A stretch of 64,000 nucleotides of DNA from an uncultured Bacteroidaceae bacterium. Lineage in GTDB: Bacteria; Bacteroidota; Bacteroidia; Bacteroidales; Bacteroidaceae. Each line of letters begins with the position of its first letter. Positions within the stretch are counted from its first letter, which is position 1. Below the pieces are notes generated by a model, which saw nothing but the letters and a program-made list of their open reading frames with translations, was not told where the DNA came from and did not search any database. Location of the stretch: contig CAJOCU010000003.1 in the NCBI GenBank assembly GCA_905233765.1, positions 62,001 through 126,000 on the forward strand. The letters run 5' to 3'. The position numbers and the translations under genes were made by a program. Below are positions 32,422-41,187 of this stretch, in pieces.

Positions 32422-35400
32422 ATTTCAGCGTTTGTATCTCCTCCAAGACGTCGCAAGCTGCCTTCACGCTGTCAATGCCTCGGATGAGCATGGAGCGACG
32501 ACCCTTGACCTCGTCGAGCTGACAGTCGGCAGCGTGGAGGGAGAAGTAGGTGATGCACTGCCCGAAGGCGGGCGCCTGGAAGAAGGGGGAATCGTCGTCG
32601 CGAACAAAATAGAGACGCAGGCGTCCGTTCTTCAGCATCACACGCTCGGCACCGAAGTACTTGCCCAAACGGCGTAACTTGACCACACGAATCAGTTCCT
32701 CGCCCTCCTCGGGGATGGGACCAAAACGGTCGATGAGGCGACGGCGGAAGGCTTCCACAGCATCGTCGCTCTCGAGGCCGTCGAGTTCGCGGTAGAGGAG
32801 CATTCGCTCTGTGGAGCCCGGCACATAGGTGTCGGGGAACGACATGAGTAGATCGCTCTCCAACTGGCAGTCATCCACGAAGGCCTCGCCACTGGTGACC
32901 TCACCCGAGGCCACCTGCTGCGCGTAGAGTTCCTTGAACTCGTCGTTCTTCAGCTCCTTGACGGCCTCGGAGAGGATCTTCTGGTAGGTCTCGTAGCCCA
33001 GGTCGGCGATGAAGCCGCTCTGCTCGGCACCGAGGAGGTTACCAGCACCACGGATGTCGAGGTCCTGCATGGCGATGTGGATGCCGCTGCCGAGGTCGGA
33101 GAAGTTCTCGATGGCCTGCAGGCGACGGCGGCTCTCCGTGGGCAGCGCCCCGAGGGGCGGCGCCAGGAGGTAGCAGAAGGCTTTCTTGTTGGAGCGCCCT
33201 ACCCTACCGCGCATCTGATGCAGGTCGCTGAGACCGAAGTTATGGGCACCGCAGATGATGATGGTGTTGGCGTTGGGGATGTCGAGACCGCTCTCAATGA
33301 TGGTGGTGGAGATGAGCACATCGTAGTCGTAGGACGCGAAGTCCATCATCACCTTCTCCAGGTCCTCAGGGTGCATCTGACCGTGACCCACCGCTACGCG
33401 CGCATCGGGTACATATTTATGTACTAGTTCCTCCAGCTCGTGCAGCCCCGAGATGCGGTTGTTGACAATGAACACTTGACCATTGCGGCTCATCTCGAAG
33501 CCGATGGCCTCGGCGATGACCTCGGGCGAGAAGGTGTGCACCTCAGTCTGGATGGGATAGCGGTTGGGCGGCGGCGTCTGGATGACGCTGAGGTCGCGGG
33601 CACCCATGAGCGAGAACTGCAATGTACGGGGGATGGGCGTGGCGGTGAGGGTGAGGGTATCAACGTTGACCTTCATCTGGCGCAGCTTCTCCTTCGTGGC
33701 GACACCGAACTTCTGCTCCTCGTCAATGATGAGCAGACCGAGGTCCTTGAACTTCACGCCCTTGCCGATGAGCTTATGGGTACCCACGAGGATGTCTATC
33801 TTGCCTGCTTCAAGGTCGGCGAGAATCTCCTTAGTCTGCTTGGGGGTGCGGGCACGGGTGAGGTAATCCACACGCACGGGCAGGTCCTTCAGGCGGTCGG
33901 AGAAGGTGTGGTAGTGCTGGTATGCCAGGACGGTCGTCGGCACCATCACTGCCACCTGCTTGCCGTCCGTAGCGGCCTTGAAGGCTGCGCGCACCGCTAC
34001 CTCGGTCTTGCCGAAGCCCACATCGCCGCACACGAGGCGGTCCATGGGGCGGGCACGCTCCATGTCGGCTTTCACGTCGTTGGTGGCTTTGAGCTGGTCG
34101 GGGGTGTCCTCGTAGAGGAAACTAGCCTCCAACTCGTGCTGCAGGTAGGTGTCGGGCGAGAACTTAAATCCCTTCTCCTCACGGCGACGACTGTAGAGCT
34201 GGATGAGGTCGCGGGCGATGTCCTTGATCTTGGCCTTCGTGCGCTCCTTCATGCGCTCCCATGCCCCGGTGCCGAGGCGGCTGATGCGCGGCGGCTCCCC
34301 CTCCTTGCCCTTGTACTTCGATACCTTGTGCAGGGCGTGGATGGAGACATAGACGACATCGTCGCGGTCGTAGGTGATCTTGATCATCTCCTGAAGAGCG
34401 GCCTCTCCCCCGGCCCCTCCCCTGTTAGGGAGGGGAGATTGGTTCGCGGGCACGCGAACCAATCCGCCGAAGCGGCCAATGCCGTGGTCGGCGTGAACGA
34501 CATAGTCACCAATCTCGAACTCCTGCAGCTCCTTCAGCGACAGCGCGACCTTACCACCGCGAGCACGGTCGCTGCGCAGGTTATACTTGTGGAAGCGGTC
34601 GAATATCTGGTGGTCGGTGAAGAGACAGACCTTCAGGTCGTTATCGGCAAAGCCGGCATGAAGGGTACGATTGACAGGCTTAAAGGATATATTGGCCGTC
34701 GCCAATATTTCCTTTAGGCGATCAATCTGCTTCTGCGAATCGGCTAATATATGGATGGTGTAGCCCTGTGCGATGTAATCATCGAGGGTGGAGGTGACCA
34801 GCTCGAAGTTCTTGTGGAAGATGGGTTGTGAGGTGATGGAAAAAGAAAGAGCGGCCCCTCCCCCGCCCCCTCCCCTGTTAGGGCGGGGAGATTGATGCGC
34901 GGAGGGAGCGGGAGAAAACTCGATGCGGCGGAAAGGCGCGAAGCCTTTTTCGAAAGTCTGGGCATCAATGAGCACCTTCGTCTTATCCAAATCCTGAGAG
35001 TAAATACTCCCGGCCCTAACAGGGGAGGGGCCGGGGGAGAGAGCTAGAGAGTCCGGGGTCTGGGCGGTTTGGCTTAGTTCCGCCTGCCTACTGAACCCCT
35101 CCTCCCAAATCTGACCTATACGCTCGGTCACGTAGGTGATGTCCTTGCAGACAACGATGGTCTCTGACGGCAAAAGAGTGGCGAAAGGGACACACTCCTC
35201 ATACTCCTCGCTCAGGTCGGGAACGAGGGTGATGAGCTCCTGCTGACCTCGGCTGAGCTGGCTCTCCACCTCGAAGGTGCGGATGGTATCGACCTCATTA
35301 CCGAAGAAGTCGATGCGGAAGGGGTACTCCGAACTGAACGAGAATACATCAACCAACGAGCCACGCACTGCAAACTGACCGGGTTCATAGACGTAATCGG

Positions 35401-36007
35401 TGCGTTGAAAACCGAACTCCAGCAGCGTCTGCTCCACAAAGGAGAGGTCCACCTCCTCGCCCACACGAATCTGCAGCGTGCGGTCGTCCAGTGTCTTCTT
35501 TGACACGACACGCTCTGCAATGGCTTCGGGGTAGCTGACAATGAATAATGATGAATGACGAATGACGAATGACGAATAAAATTCACACTCAGAAGATTCG
35601 GGTAAACTATATTCGTCATTCCGAGCGAAGCGAGATTCGTCATTTGTCATTCTACTTAGGACCTCAGTCCTTAGTATCTCATTGGCCGCATCGCGCTGGC
35701 CGAATTTCACGGCACGACGGAAGGACGAGGGGAAGAAAAGGACCTGTTGTTCTCCGAGTATCTGCACGAGGTCGTGGTAGAAATAGCCGGCCTCCTCCAT
35801 ATCGTCAAGCACGAAAAGGAATGGACGCGATGCACAGACCTCCTGACGATAACGCTCATCCTGCAACGCAGCAAAGGTGAGGGCCGCCGAACTTGCCTGC
35901 AAGCCCGACAAACGTAGTGTTGGAATCTTTTCATCTGCGAGGGCTCTCGCCAACGCCTTCACCTTGGGATGCCGCGCATAGAGCGCCCGTAGTTCCTGTA
36001 TCTCCAC
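32420..36007 (-). CDS. mfd: Transcription-repair coupling factor Mfd
   Basis: ATP-dependent translocase that removes stalled RNA polymerase and recruits UvrA (family knowledge). Visible are the UvrB-like N-terminal region, a CarD-like RNA-polymerase-interacting region (about residues 530-610), Walker A GFGKTEV (~660), the DEEQ box in LLIIDEEQKFG (~763), helicase motif VI in QMRGRVGR and a C-terminal TRCF domain. The start is GTG at 36005-36007; no ATG lies just upstream and the -7 box at 36031-36038 leaves a short leader. At 1,195 residues it is longer than typical Mfd (about 1,120-1,150). The excess matches low-complexity insertions at about residues 119-156, 320-333, 370-387 and 523-536, which are translated repeat elements rather than conserved sequence. 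The frame is intact throughout, so the gene looks functional. Confidence 0.97.
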   Translation of the reverse strand: MEIQELRALYARHPKVKALARALADEKIPTLRLSGLQASSAALTFAALQDERYRQEVCASRPFLFVLDDMEEAGYFYHDLVQILGEQQVLFFPSSFRRAVKFGQRDAANEILRTEVLSRMTNDESRFARNDEYSLPESSECEFYSSFVIRHSSLFIVSYPEAIAERVVSKKTLDDRTLQIRVGEEVDLSFVEQTLLEFGFQRTDYVYEPGQFAVRGSLVDVFSFSSEYPFRIDFFGNEVDTIRTFEVESQLSRGQQELITLVPDLSEEYEECVPFATLLPSETIVVCKDITYVTERIGQIWEEGFSRQAELSQTAQTPDSLALSPGPSPVRAGSIYSQDLDKTKVLIDAQTFEKGFAPFRRIEFSPAPSAHQSPRPNRGGGGGGAALSFSITSQPIFHKNFELVTSTLDDYIAQGYTIHILADSQKQIDRLKEILATANISFKPVNRTLHAGFADNDLKVCLFTDHQIFDRFHKYNLRSDRARGGKVALSLKELQEFEIGDYVVHADHGIGRFGGLVRVPANQSPLPNRGGAGGEAALQEMIKITYDRDDVVYVSIHALHKVSKYKGKEGEPPRISRLGTGAWERMKERTKAKIKDIARDLIQLYSRRREEKGFKFSPDTYLQHELEASFLYEDTPDQLKATNDVKADMERARPMDRLVCGDVGFGKTEVAVRAAFKAATDGKQVAVMVPTTVLAYQHYHTFSDRLKDLPVRVDYLTRARTPKQTKEILADLEAGKIDILVGTHKLIGKGVKFKDLGLLIIDEEQKFGVATKEKLRQMKVNVDTLTLTATPIPRTLQFSLMGARDLSVIQTPPPNRYPIQTEVHTFSPEVIAEAIGFEMSRNGQVFIVNNRISGLHELEELVHKYVPDARVAVGHGQMHPEDLEKVMMDFASYDYDVLISTTIIESGLDIPNANTIIICGAHNFGLSDLHQMRGRVGRSNKKAFCYLLAPPLGALPTESRRRLQAIENFSDLGSGIHIAMQDLDIRGAGNLLGAEQSGFIADLGYETYQKILSEAVKELKNDEFKELYAQQVASGEVTSGEAFVDDCQLESDLLMSFPDTYVPGSTERMLLYRELDGLESDDAVEAFRRRLIDRFGPIPEEGEELIRVVKLRRLGKYFGAERVMLKNGRLRLYFVRDDDSPFFQAPAFGQCITYFSLHAADCQLDEVKGRRSMLIRGIDSVKAACDVLEEIQTLK
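34403..34460. repeat. GC-rich palindromic element 1 inside mfd
   Basis: Arms CCCCTCCC (34414-34421) and GGGAGGGG (34428-34435) around a CTGTTA loop, followed by a second inverted repeat GGTTCGCG/CGCGAACC (34441-34460). In mfd it reads as residues near SPLPNRGGAGGEA, which are not conserved in the family as I remember it. The length keeps the frame. Confidence 0.75.
34852..34892. repeat. GC-rich palindromic element 2 inside mfd
   Basis: Arms CCCCGCCC (34861-34868) and GGGCGGGG (34881-34888), with the same CTGTTAGGG core and GGGGAGATTG flank as element 1. It translates in mfd as SPRPNRGGGGGG, the same frame as element 1. Confidence 0.75.
35014..35045. repeat. GC-rich palindromic element 3 inside mfd, inverted orientation
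   Basis: Contains CCCTAACAGGGGAGGGGCCG, the reverse complement of the core of elements 1 and 2. It is read in mfd as LSPGPSPVRAG. Confidence 0.72.
35540..35651. repeat. AT-rich inverted heptad element inside mfd
   Basis: Six consecutive 7-nt units (35540-35581) built on AATGACG, then a spacer, then inverted units of the CGTCATT type (35609-35651). The whole resembles a small mobile or intergenic repeat but is translated in frame as mfd residues ~119-156. Confidence 0.72.
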
Positions 36008-36030
36008 TAAGATTCTGTTATTTGAGGACG

Positions 36031-36038
36031 CAAAGGTA
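36031..36038 (-). promoter_or_regulatory. mfd promoter -7 box
   Basis: On the minus strand this reads TACCTTTG, matching the Bacteroidetes TAnnTTTG box, about 24 nt upstream of the GTG start. No clear -33 box is seen; an AT-rich heptad array occupies that position instead. Confidence 0.65.
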
Positions 36039-36045
36039 ACGATAA

Positions 36046-36131
36046 TTTACGATTTAACGATTTACTATTTACTATTTTTGCGCTTCTACTTTTCATTTTT
36101 CTCTATTAATTTTTCTCTTTTACTTAATTAT
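36046..36131. repeat. AT-rich heptad arrays between mfd and sdaA promoters
   Basis: Units of TTTACTA/TTTACGA type run from 36046 to 36074. A second run of 7-nt units of TTTTCTC/TTTTCAT/TTTTACT type runs from 36083 to 36131 and ends two bases before the sdaA -7 box. Together they fill most of the 158-nt intergenic region. Confidence 0.6.
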
Positions 36132-36133
36132 TG

Positions 36134-36141
36134 TACTTTTG
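36134..36141 (+). promoter_or_regulatory. sdaA promoter -7 box
   Basis: TACTTTTG matches TAnnTTTG and lies 24 nt before the ATG of sdaA. No convincing -33 TTTG is found. Confidence 0.65.
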
Positions 36142-36165
36142 CAACCAAATCAAAGTGTGTTACAC

Positions 36166-37365
36166 ATGAAATCCCTCCACGAACTCTACCGCATCGGCAT
36201 CGGGCCGTCGTCGTCGCACACAATGGGCCCTCAGACGGCGGCACAACGTTATCTGGAACGCCATCCTCAGGCAACGGCTTTTGAGGTGACGCTCTATGGA
36301 AGCCTCGCCGCCACCGGCAAGGGACATATGACGGATGTGGCCATCGAGCGCGTGCTGCAGGAAGTAGCTCCCGTACGCATTGTGTGGGAACCACGGACTT
36401 TCCTACCCTACCACCCCAACGGCATGAAGTTCACCTGTATCGATACCGAGGGGAAAACGACCGACCCTTGGACGGTCTATAGCATCGGAGGTGGTGCCCT
36501 CTCCGAGGGTGAGGATACGGAGGACGAAGGAGCTGATATCTACGACCTCAATACGATGGAAGAGATTATCCGTTGGTGTCAGGAGAGCGGACGCACCTTC
36601 TGGGAATATGTCGAGGTGTGCGAGGGTCCCGAGATCTGGAACTATCTGCGCGAGGTGTGGACGGTGATGTGCGAAGCGGTGGAACGCGGCATCGACCACG
36701 AAGGCGTGCTGCCCGGCCCCCTCGGTCTGCAGCGCAAGGCGCCCACCTATTACACCAAAGCGAAAGGCTACAAGGCCAACCTGCAGAGCGACGGTCTGGT
36801 CTATGCCTATGCCTTGGCGGTCAGCGAGGAGAACGCCTCCGGTGGACGCATCGTGACAGCACCCACTTGCGGCTCCTGCGGTGTCCTGCCGGCTGTGCTC
36901 TACCATCTGAGCCACAACCACACCTTCTCTGAGCATCGCATCCTGCACGCACTTGCCACAGCCGGCCTCATCGGCAATCTGGTGAAGCACAACGCCAGCA
37001 TCTCGGGGGCCGACGTAGGCTGTCAGGGCGAAGTGGGTGTAGCCTGTGCAATGGCCTCTGCAGCAGCCTGCCAGCTCTTCGGCGGCACCGTGGCACAGAT
37101 TGAATATGCTGCCGAGATGGGTCTGGAGCATCATCTGGGGATGACCTGCGACCCCGTGTGCGGGCTGGTGCAGATTCCCTGCATCGAGCGCAATGCCTTT
37201 GCTGCAGCCCGTGCTCTGGACGCCAACTTCTATGCCTCGCTGTCCGACGGCCAGCACCGCGTGAGCTTCGACCGCATCGTGCGCGTCATGAAACAAACGG
37301 GCCACGATCTACCCTCGGTCTATAAAGAGACGTCCGAAGGGGGCCTTGCCAAGATAGAAAAGTGA
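36166..37365 (+). CDS. sdaA: L-serine ammonia-lyase (serine dehydratase), iron-sulfur type
   Basis: Deaminates L-serine to pyruvate and ammonia using a [4Fe-4S] cluster (family knowledge). The N-terminal beta domain shows [11 protein letters not shown] at ~13-23. The alpha domain contains [12 protein letters not shown] (~231-242), CQGEVGVAC (~286-294) and [12 protein letters not shown] (~328-339), whose cysteines fit the cluster ligands of this family. About 400 residues in one chain is usual for the fused type. The ATG at 36166 is preferred over an upstream TTG at 36139 because that TTG lies inside the -7 box. It leads a plus-strand group with the glycosyltransferase (40 nt downstream) and dihydroorotase; no metabolic link between them is obvious. 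Confidence 0.96.
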   Translation: MKSLHELYRIGIGPSSSHTMGPQTAAQRYLERHPQATAFEVTLYGSLAATGKGHMTDVAIERVLQEVAPVRIVWEPRTFLPYHPNGMKFTCIDTEGKTTDPWTVYSIGGGALSEGEDTEDEGADIYDLNTMEEIIRWCQESGRTFWEYVEVCEGPEIWNYLREVWTVMCEAVERGIDHEGVLPGPLGLQRKAPTYYTKAKGYKANLQSDGLVYAYALAVSEENASGGRIVTAPTCGSCGVLPAVLYHLSHNHTFSEHRILHALATAGLIGNLVKHNASISGADVGCQGEVGVACAMASAAACQLFGGTVAQIEYAAEMGLEHHLGMTCDPVCGLVQIPCIERNAFAAARALDANFYASLSDGQHRVSFDRIVRVMKQTGHDLPSVYKETSEGGLAKIEK

Positions 37366-37384
37366 AGGCATTTATAATTTGACC

Positions 37385-37405
37385 ATTTACCATTTACAAT
37401 TTACG
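37385..37405 (+). repeat. Heptad leader array before the glycosyltransferase
   Basis: Three exact-length 7-nt units (ATTTACC and single-base variants) abut the ATG at 37406. A partial unit precedes them. Confidence 0.65.
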
Positions 37406-38137
37406 ATGGACAGTATAGTCATCATCCCAACCTACAACGAGAAAGAGAATATCGAAGCGATTATCAGAGCCGTCACGGGACTGCAGGAACACGCATTCAA
37501 CGTGCTGGTCATCGATGACGGCTCACCCGACGGCACTGCCGACATCGTGAAACGGCTGATGGCCGACGAATTCAAGGAGCGACTGTTTCTGGTGGAACGC
37601 TCTGGCAAGCTCGGCCTCGGCACGGCGTATATCGCCGGCTTCAAATGGGCCATCGCCCACGGCTACGACTACATCTTCGAGATGGACGCCGACTTCAGCC
37701 ATGCGCCCACAGACCTGCCACGCCTGCTGGCAGCCTGCAAGGACGAGGGCTATGACATGAGCATCGGCTCGCGCTATGTCACGGGCGTCAACGTGGTGAA
37801 CTGGCCGATGGGACGTGTGTTGATGAGCTATTTCGCCTCGAAATATGTACGCTTCGTCACGGGCCTTGACATCCACGACACCACGGCGGGCTTCGTCTGC
37901 TACAGTCGCAAGGTTTTGGAGGCCATCGACCTGGATGCCATCCGCTTCAAGGGCTATGCCTTCCAGATTGAGATGAAATATACGGCTAAGCAGTTGGGCT
38001 TCAAAATCAAGGAGGTCCCCGTCATCTTCGTCAACCGCGAGCTGGGCACCAGCAAGATGTCCGGCGGCATTTTCTCTGAAGCACTCTGGGGCGTCATCAG
38101 GCTGAGGCTGTCCGGCAAGCCAAAAAGAAAGAAATAG
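37406..38137 (+). CDS. Polyprenol-phosphate mannosyltransferase-like GT2 glycosyltransferase
   Basis: A GT-A glycosyltransferase of the dolichol-phosphate mannose synthase type, which moves a sugar from a nucleotide donor to a polyprenyl phosphate at the inner face of the cytoplasmic membrane (family knowledge). It opens IVIIPTYNEKENI, followed by DDGSPDGTADIV, the DxD motif in EMDADFSH (~92) and GSRYVTG. The 243-residue length fits the soluble Ppm1/DPM1 class without the C-terminal GtrA membrane part. The ATG at 37406 is chosen because the family N terminus begins here and an upstream TTG would only translate the leader repeat. The sugar and lipid specificity cannot be read from sequence alone. 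Confidence 0.92.
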   Translation: MDSIVIIPTYNEKENIEAIIRAVTGLQEHAFNVLVIDDGSPDGTADIVKRLMADEFKERLFLVERSGKLGLGTAYIAGFKWAIAHGYDYIFEMDADFSHAPTDLPRLLAACKDEGYDMSIGSRYVTGVNVVNWPMGRVLMSYFASKYVRFVTGLDIHDTTAGFVCYSRKVLEAIDLDAIRFKGYAFQIEMKYTAKQLGFKIKEVPVIFVNRELGTSKMSGGIFSEALWGVIRLRLSGKPKRKK

Positions 38138-38160
38138 AAGCCCCCCTGACACTCATATAA

Positions 38161-38181
38161 GAATGAAGAGTGAAGAATGAA
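38161..38181 (+). repeat. Heptad leader array containing the pyrC start codon
   Basis: Three 7-nt units GAATGAA, GAGTGAA, GAATGAA; the pyrC ATG (38177) lies within the third unit. Confidence 0.6.
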
Positions 38182-39574
38182 AAAGGTTTTCAACGATATC
38201 ACATATGTGTCCGACGGCAAGGTACGGCGGGCAGATATCGTTGTGGAGGGCGAGTACATTGCTAAAATCACCGACAAAGAATCAGTCCCTGATGGTCAAA
38301 TTTCAATTGACCATCAGGGACTGATTCTTTTACCCGGCATCATTGACGACCACGTCCACACCCGTGAGCCCGGCCTAACGCACAAGGGAGATCTCACGAC
38401 AGAGAGCCACGCGGCAGCGGCAGGCGGTGTGACTACTATCATGGATATGCCCAATGTGGTACCGCAGACGACTACACTGGAAGCGCTGGCGGAGCGACAG
38501 GCGATGGGCGCGGCACACGCCTTCGTGAACTATAGTTTCTACTTCGGTGCTACTAACAGCAACGCCCATCTCCTCTCGCAGCTCGACCCCGCCACGGTCC
38601 CTGGCGTGAAACTCTTCATGGGCAGCTCCACAGGTGGGATGCTCGTAGATCACGGCGATGCGCTGCGCGCCGTTTTCGAGCAGTCACCTCTGCTCATCAT
38701 GGCCCACTGCGAGGACTCCGCCATCATCGCCGAAAATATGCGCAAGGCGCAAGCGCTGTATGGCGACGATCCCGACGTGTGCCACCACCCTGAGATCCGC
38801 AGCCGCGAAGCCTGCATCGCCTCCTCGCAGCAGGCTATCAAGCTGGCCAAGGAGACGGGGGCAAGGCTGCATATTGCTCATGTTACAACAGCAGACGAGC
38901 TAAAGGCCCTCTCCCCGCTCCCCCATAAGGAGGAGGGCCTCACTGCGTTCGAAAGCTGCGCGCAGCCACTCCCCGCCCTAACGGGAGGGGTTGGGGGTGG
39001 GTCTATCAGCTTCGAGGTATGTGTCCCACATCTTCTCTTTTGCGACGAAGACTACGCGACGCTCGGCACACGTATCAAATGTAATCCCGCCGTGAAGACA
39101 CGCGACGACCGCGATGCCCTACGGGCTGCACTCCTGGACGGCCGCATCACCACCATCGCCACCGACCACGCTCCGCACCTGCTCTCTGAGAAAGTGGGGG
39201 GCTGCAAACAGGCTGTCTCCGGGATGCCGATGGTGCAGTTCTCACTACCTGCCATGTTGGGATTAGTAGAGGAAGGCGTGCTCCACATCACGCGGATGGT
39301 GGAACTGATGTGCCACAACCCTGCGCGCCTGTTCCATATCGCTAAGCGCGGCTTCATCCGTGAGGGTATGAAAGCCGACCTCACGCTGGTGCGCCGTCAG
39401 CCATGGACGCTCACCAAAGACCATATCGTCAGTCGCTGCGGCTGGAGCCCCCTCGAAGGTCACACCTTCCCATGGCGAGTGGAGCAGACCTACTGCAACG
39501 GACACCTCATCTATAATAAAGGCGTTTTTGCTGAAGGCAACGAGCACGCGGAAATGATCCAAATGAACTCTTGA
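38177..39574 (+). CDS. pyrC: Dihydroorotase
   Basis: Amidohydrolase that cyclises carbamoyl aspartate to dihydroorotate in pyrimidine synthesis. Metal-site motifs are clear: DDHVHTREPGLTHKGD (~56-71), DMPN, AHCED, HIAHVT and TDHAP. The 465-residue length is slightly above the ~450 I remember for Bacteroidales. The excess is a non-conserved stretch at ~244-276 made of two GC-rich repeat elements in frame (38909-38938 and 38966-39004). In addition, residues 34-51 are encoded by a perfect 24-bp-stem hairpin (38276-38330), in the loop before the first metal-binding strand. Neither disrupts the frame or the catalytic motifs. Last gene of the plus-strand group; 34 nt separate it from the facing MetH-activation gene. 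Confidence 0.95.
   Translation: MKKVFNDITYVSDGKVRRADIVVEGEYIAKITDKESVPDGQISIDHQGLILLPGIIDDHVHTREPGLTHKGDLTTESHAAAAGGVTTIMDMPNVVPQTTTLEALAERQAMGAAHAFVNYSFYFGATNSNAHLLSQLDPATVPGVKLFMGSSTGGMLVDHGDALRAVFEQSPLLIMAHCEDSAIIAENMRKAQALYGDDPDVCHHPEIRSREACIASSQQAIKLAKETGARLHIAHVTTADELKALSPLPHKEEGLTAFESCAQPLPALTGGVGGGSISFEVCVPHLLFCDEDYATLGTRIKCNPAVKTRDDRDALRAALLDGRITTIATDHAPHLLSEKVGGCKQAVSGMPMVQFSLPAMLGLVEEGVLHITRMVELMCHNPARLFHIAKRGFIREGMKADLTLVRRQPWTLTKDHIVSRCGWSPLEGHTFPWRVEQTYCNGHLIYNKGVFAEGNEHAEMIQMNS
38276..38330. repeat. Perfect 24-bp-stem hairpin inside pyrC
   Basis: Arms 38276-38299 and 38307-38330 are exact reverse complements with a 7-nt loop (ATTTCAA). The right arm ends in TTCTTT followed by TTA, so it resembles an intrinsic terminator, although it lies ~100 nt inside the coding sequence. 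Confidence 0.95.
38909..39004. repeat. Two GC-rich palindromic elements inside pyrC
   Basis: 38909-38938 (CTCCCCGCTCCCCCATAAGG and following) and 38966-39004 (ACTCCCCGCCCTAACGGGAG and following) match the family seen in mfd. They are translated as residues ~244-276, including LSPLPHKEEG and PLPALTGGVGGG. Confidence 0.75.
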
Positions 39575-39608
39575 GACCCCGCATTCTGTTTTCACCACGC
39601 GTGGGAAA

Positions 39609-40490
39609 TCACATATTGGCGGCAAGAAAGGGACGAATCTCCTCGGGGGTGCTGTGTTTGCGACGGGCGTAGTCGCGGAGCTGGTCCTCACCAATCTTAC
39701 CGATGCTGAAATACCGGGCTTCGGGGTGACTTATCATCAGCCCGCTGACGCTGGCATGCGGCTGCATGGCACCATTCTCTGTCAGACGGATGCCGATGGC
39801 GGAGAAGTCGATGAGACGGTTGAGATCGAAATTAAAACTCTGGTCCGGCAGACTGGGATAGCCCACAGCGGGACGAATGCCCTGAAAACGTTCTGCGTGA
39901 AGGTCGGCAATGGAGAGCTGCTCATCGGGCGCATAGCCCCAGTAGAACTTACGGATAGCCTCGTGGGCGCGCTCGGTAGCGGCTTCCGCCAAGCGATCGG
40001 CAAGGGTTTGACACAACAGATGCTGGTAGTCGTCCTCGCCTTCATACAAATGCTCTATGGTTTCATCCGCACAGGCGGCGAAGATACCGATGCAATCGCG
40101 GATACCCTCGGCATTGACAGGGCGGATGAAGTCGGCAAGACAAAAGTAAGGAGCTTTCTGCTGGCGCAAAAAGGACAATGAAGAATGGTCTATAACCACA
40201 TCCTCTCCATCGCTGTTACAATCGAATAGTCCGAAACGGACATGGACATGATACTCCGTGTCCAGGCGATTCAGCATCCTCTGCGCTTCCTTATACAGCT
40301 GCATCGCCTCCGTCGCCTTCGCACGATCTCCAACAGGAAAAGAGGCAAGCCAAGAGGCACGACAGCTGTCACAGCCGTGGATGTGTGCGATGGCGGCAAA
40401 ACGCGCAGGAAAACCCCACGCGTGGAAGAAGTAGAGCCAATTGATGTAGGCCGTGACCTCGTGAATTCTATAATGCAGTGTTTGTATCAC
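39609..40490 (-). CDS. Stand-alone MetH activation (AdoMet-binding) domain protein
   Basis: Matches the C-terminal reactivation domain of cobalamin-dependent methionine synthase, which binds AdoMet to re-methylate oxidised cob(II)alamin (family knowledge). Seen: INWLYFFHAWGF near the N terminus, the AdoMet/cobalamin-face motif GIRPAVGYPSLPDQS and the ending AMQPHASVSGLMISHPEARYF (pieces of one C-terminal block). Only this domain is present (293 residues); no catalytic MetH modules are in the window, so it presumably works in trans with a separate MetH core. The GTG start at 40488-40490 overlaps the TGA of the upstream lipoprotein gene (GTGA), indicating translational coupling. It is the last gene of a five-gene minus-strand operon. 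Confidence 0.88.
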   Translation of the reverse strand: MIQTLHYRIHEVTAYINWLYFFHAWGFPARFAAIAHIHGCDSCRASWLASFPVGDRAKATEAMQLYKEAQRMLNRLDTEYHVHVRFGLFDCNSDGEDVVIDHSSLSFLRQQKAPYFCLADFIRPVNAEGIRDCIGIFAACADETIEHLYEGEDDYQHLLCQTLADRLAEAATERAHEAIRKFYWGYAPDEQLSIADLHAERFQGIRPAVGYPSLPDQSFNFDLNRLIDFSAIGIRLTENGAMQPHASVSGLMISHPEARYFSIGKIGEDQLRDYARRKHSTPEEIRPFLAANM

Positions 40491-41182
40491 TCTTCCATCT
40501 TCTCCATGTTCTCATGCGCCATCCTCAGGAAGTCGTGAACATAGGGGTCATTGAGGAAACGAGGGGAGCCCAAGGCTTCCAGTTCTTCAATCTGCGGGTT
40601 CAGCATCGGGTAAGGGAGAGCGGAAGTGATAATCATGAAGACACCCGGCGCCAGCACATTATCCATATTATCCTTGATGAAGCGCATCACGAGGGTTTCT
40701 CCCTGTGCGCCCAACACCGCAGCCTCCTGATTCAGTTGCATCAGGATCTCTTGGTGGTCGAACCCCTCGAGAATCATCCGGCTCTCTTTACGAGGCAACT
40801 CTGCCAGCTGTTGGTCGAGGATGTTCTTGCGTTGGATGAAGGCGTGCAGCGAGTCGTTCAGCACGGAACCTTCCACCTTGCGTTCCTGCTCATTCAGCGT
40901 TATGGTGATGGGATGGTGATCCACTACCAGAGGCATCAGACTCTGTTCATCGAGGAAAAGAAAGGCCATGACCGTAGAGTCAACGGCAGGTCCCGAGAAC
41001 TGAAACTTACCATGGATAATACTCGTGGAATCGATGGCCTGCAAGTCGCCGTCTTCATAGACACGCAGGTAGAGCATTTTACCCTCCAGCTCTGGAATGG
41101 AGATTTCACCTTGTATATCCAGATGTGGTTTGCAACCGGACAGTGTCAACAGAACGATAATTGCGTATAATGCTTTTTTCAT
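40487..41182 (-). CDS. DUF4369-like lipoprotein
   Basis: A lipoprotein signal peptide is clear: short basic start, hydrophobic stretch and lipobox LTLSGC with Cys at residue 17. The following ~100 residues, with GKMLYLRVYEDGDLQAIDST and GKFQFSG, resemble the beta-rich DUF4369 domain found ahead of thioredoxin-like domains in Bacteroidetes (family recollection). The expected C-terminal thioredoxin domain with CxxC is missing; instead there is a helical region ending in Glu/Met-rich MEKMEE. Likely tethered to the inner face of the outer membrane or the periplasmic membrane face. The gene begins 5 nt after plsC ends and overlaps the start of the MetH-activation gene. Function unknown. Confidence 0.8.
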   Translation of the reverse strand: MKKALYAIIVLLTLSGCKPHLDIQGEISIPELEGKMLYLRVYEDGDLQAIDSTSIIHGKFQFSGPAVDSTVMAFLFLDEQSLMPLVVDHHPITITLNEQERKVEGSVLNDSLHAFIQRKNILDQQLAELPRKESRMILEGFDHQEILMQLNQEAAVLGAQGETLVMRFIKDNMDNVLAPGVFMIITSALPYPMLNPQIEELEALGSPRFLNDPYVHDFLRMAHENMEKMEE

Positions 41183-41187
41183 AATTC

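Noticed and set aside
33440-34717. 425-codon plus-strand frame opposite mfd, and a 625-codon frame (59069-60946) opposite the NagB-like gene
   Set aside because: Both lie entirely opposite clear conserved genes, with translations rich in Val/Leu/His/Asp and no recognisable domain.
40416-40425. CCACGCGTGG palindrome in the MetH-activation gene, similar to those at 8797-8816 and 39595-39604
   Set aside because: Here it encodes the HAWGF motif, which I remember as conserved in this protein family, so it is probably coincidence rather than an inserted element.
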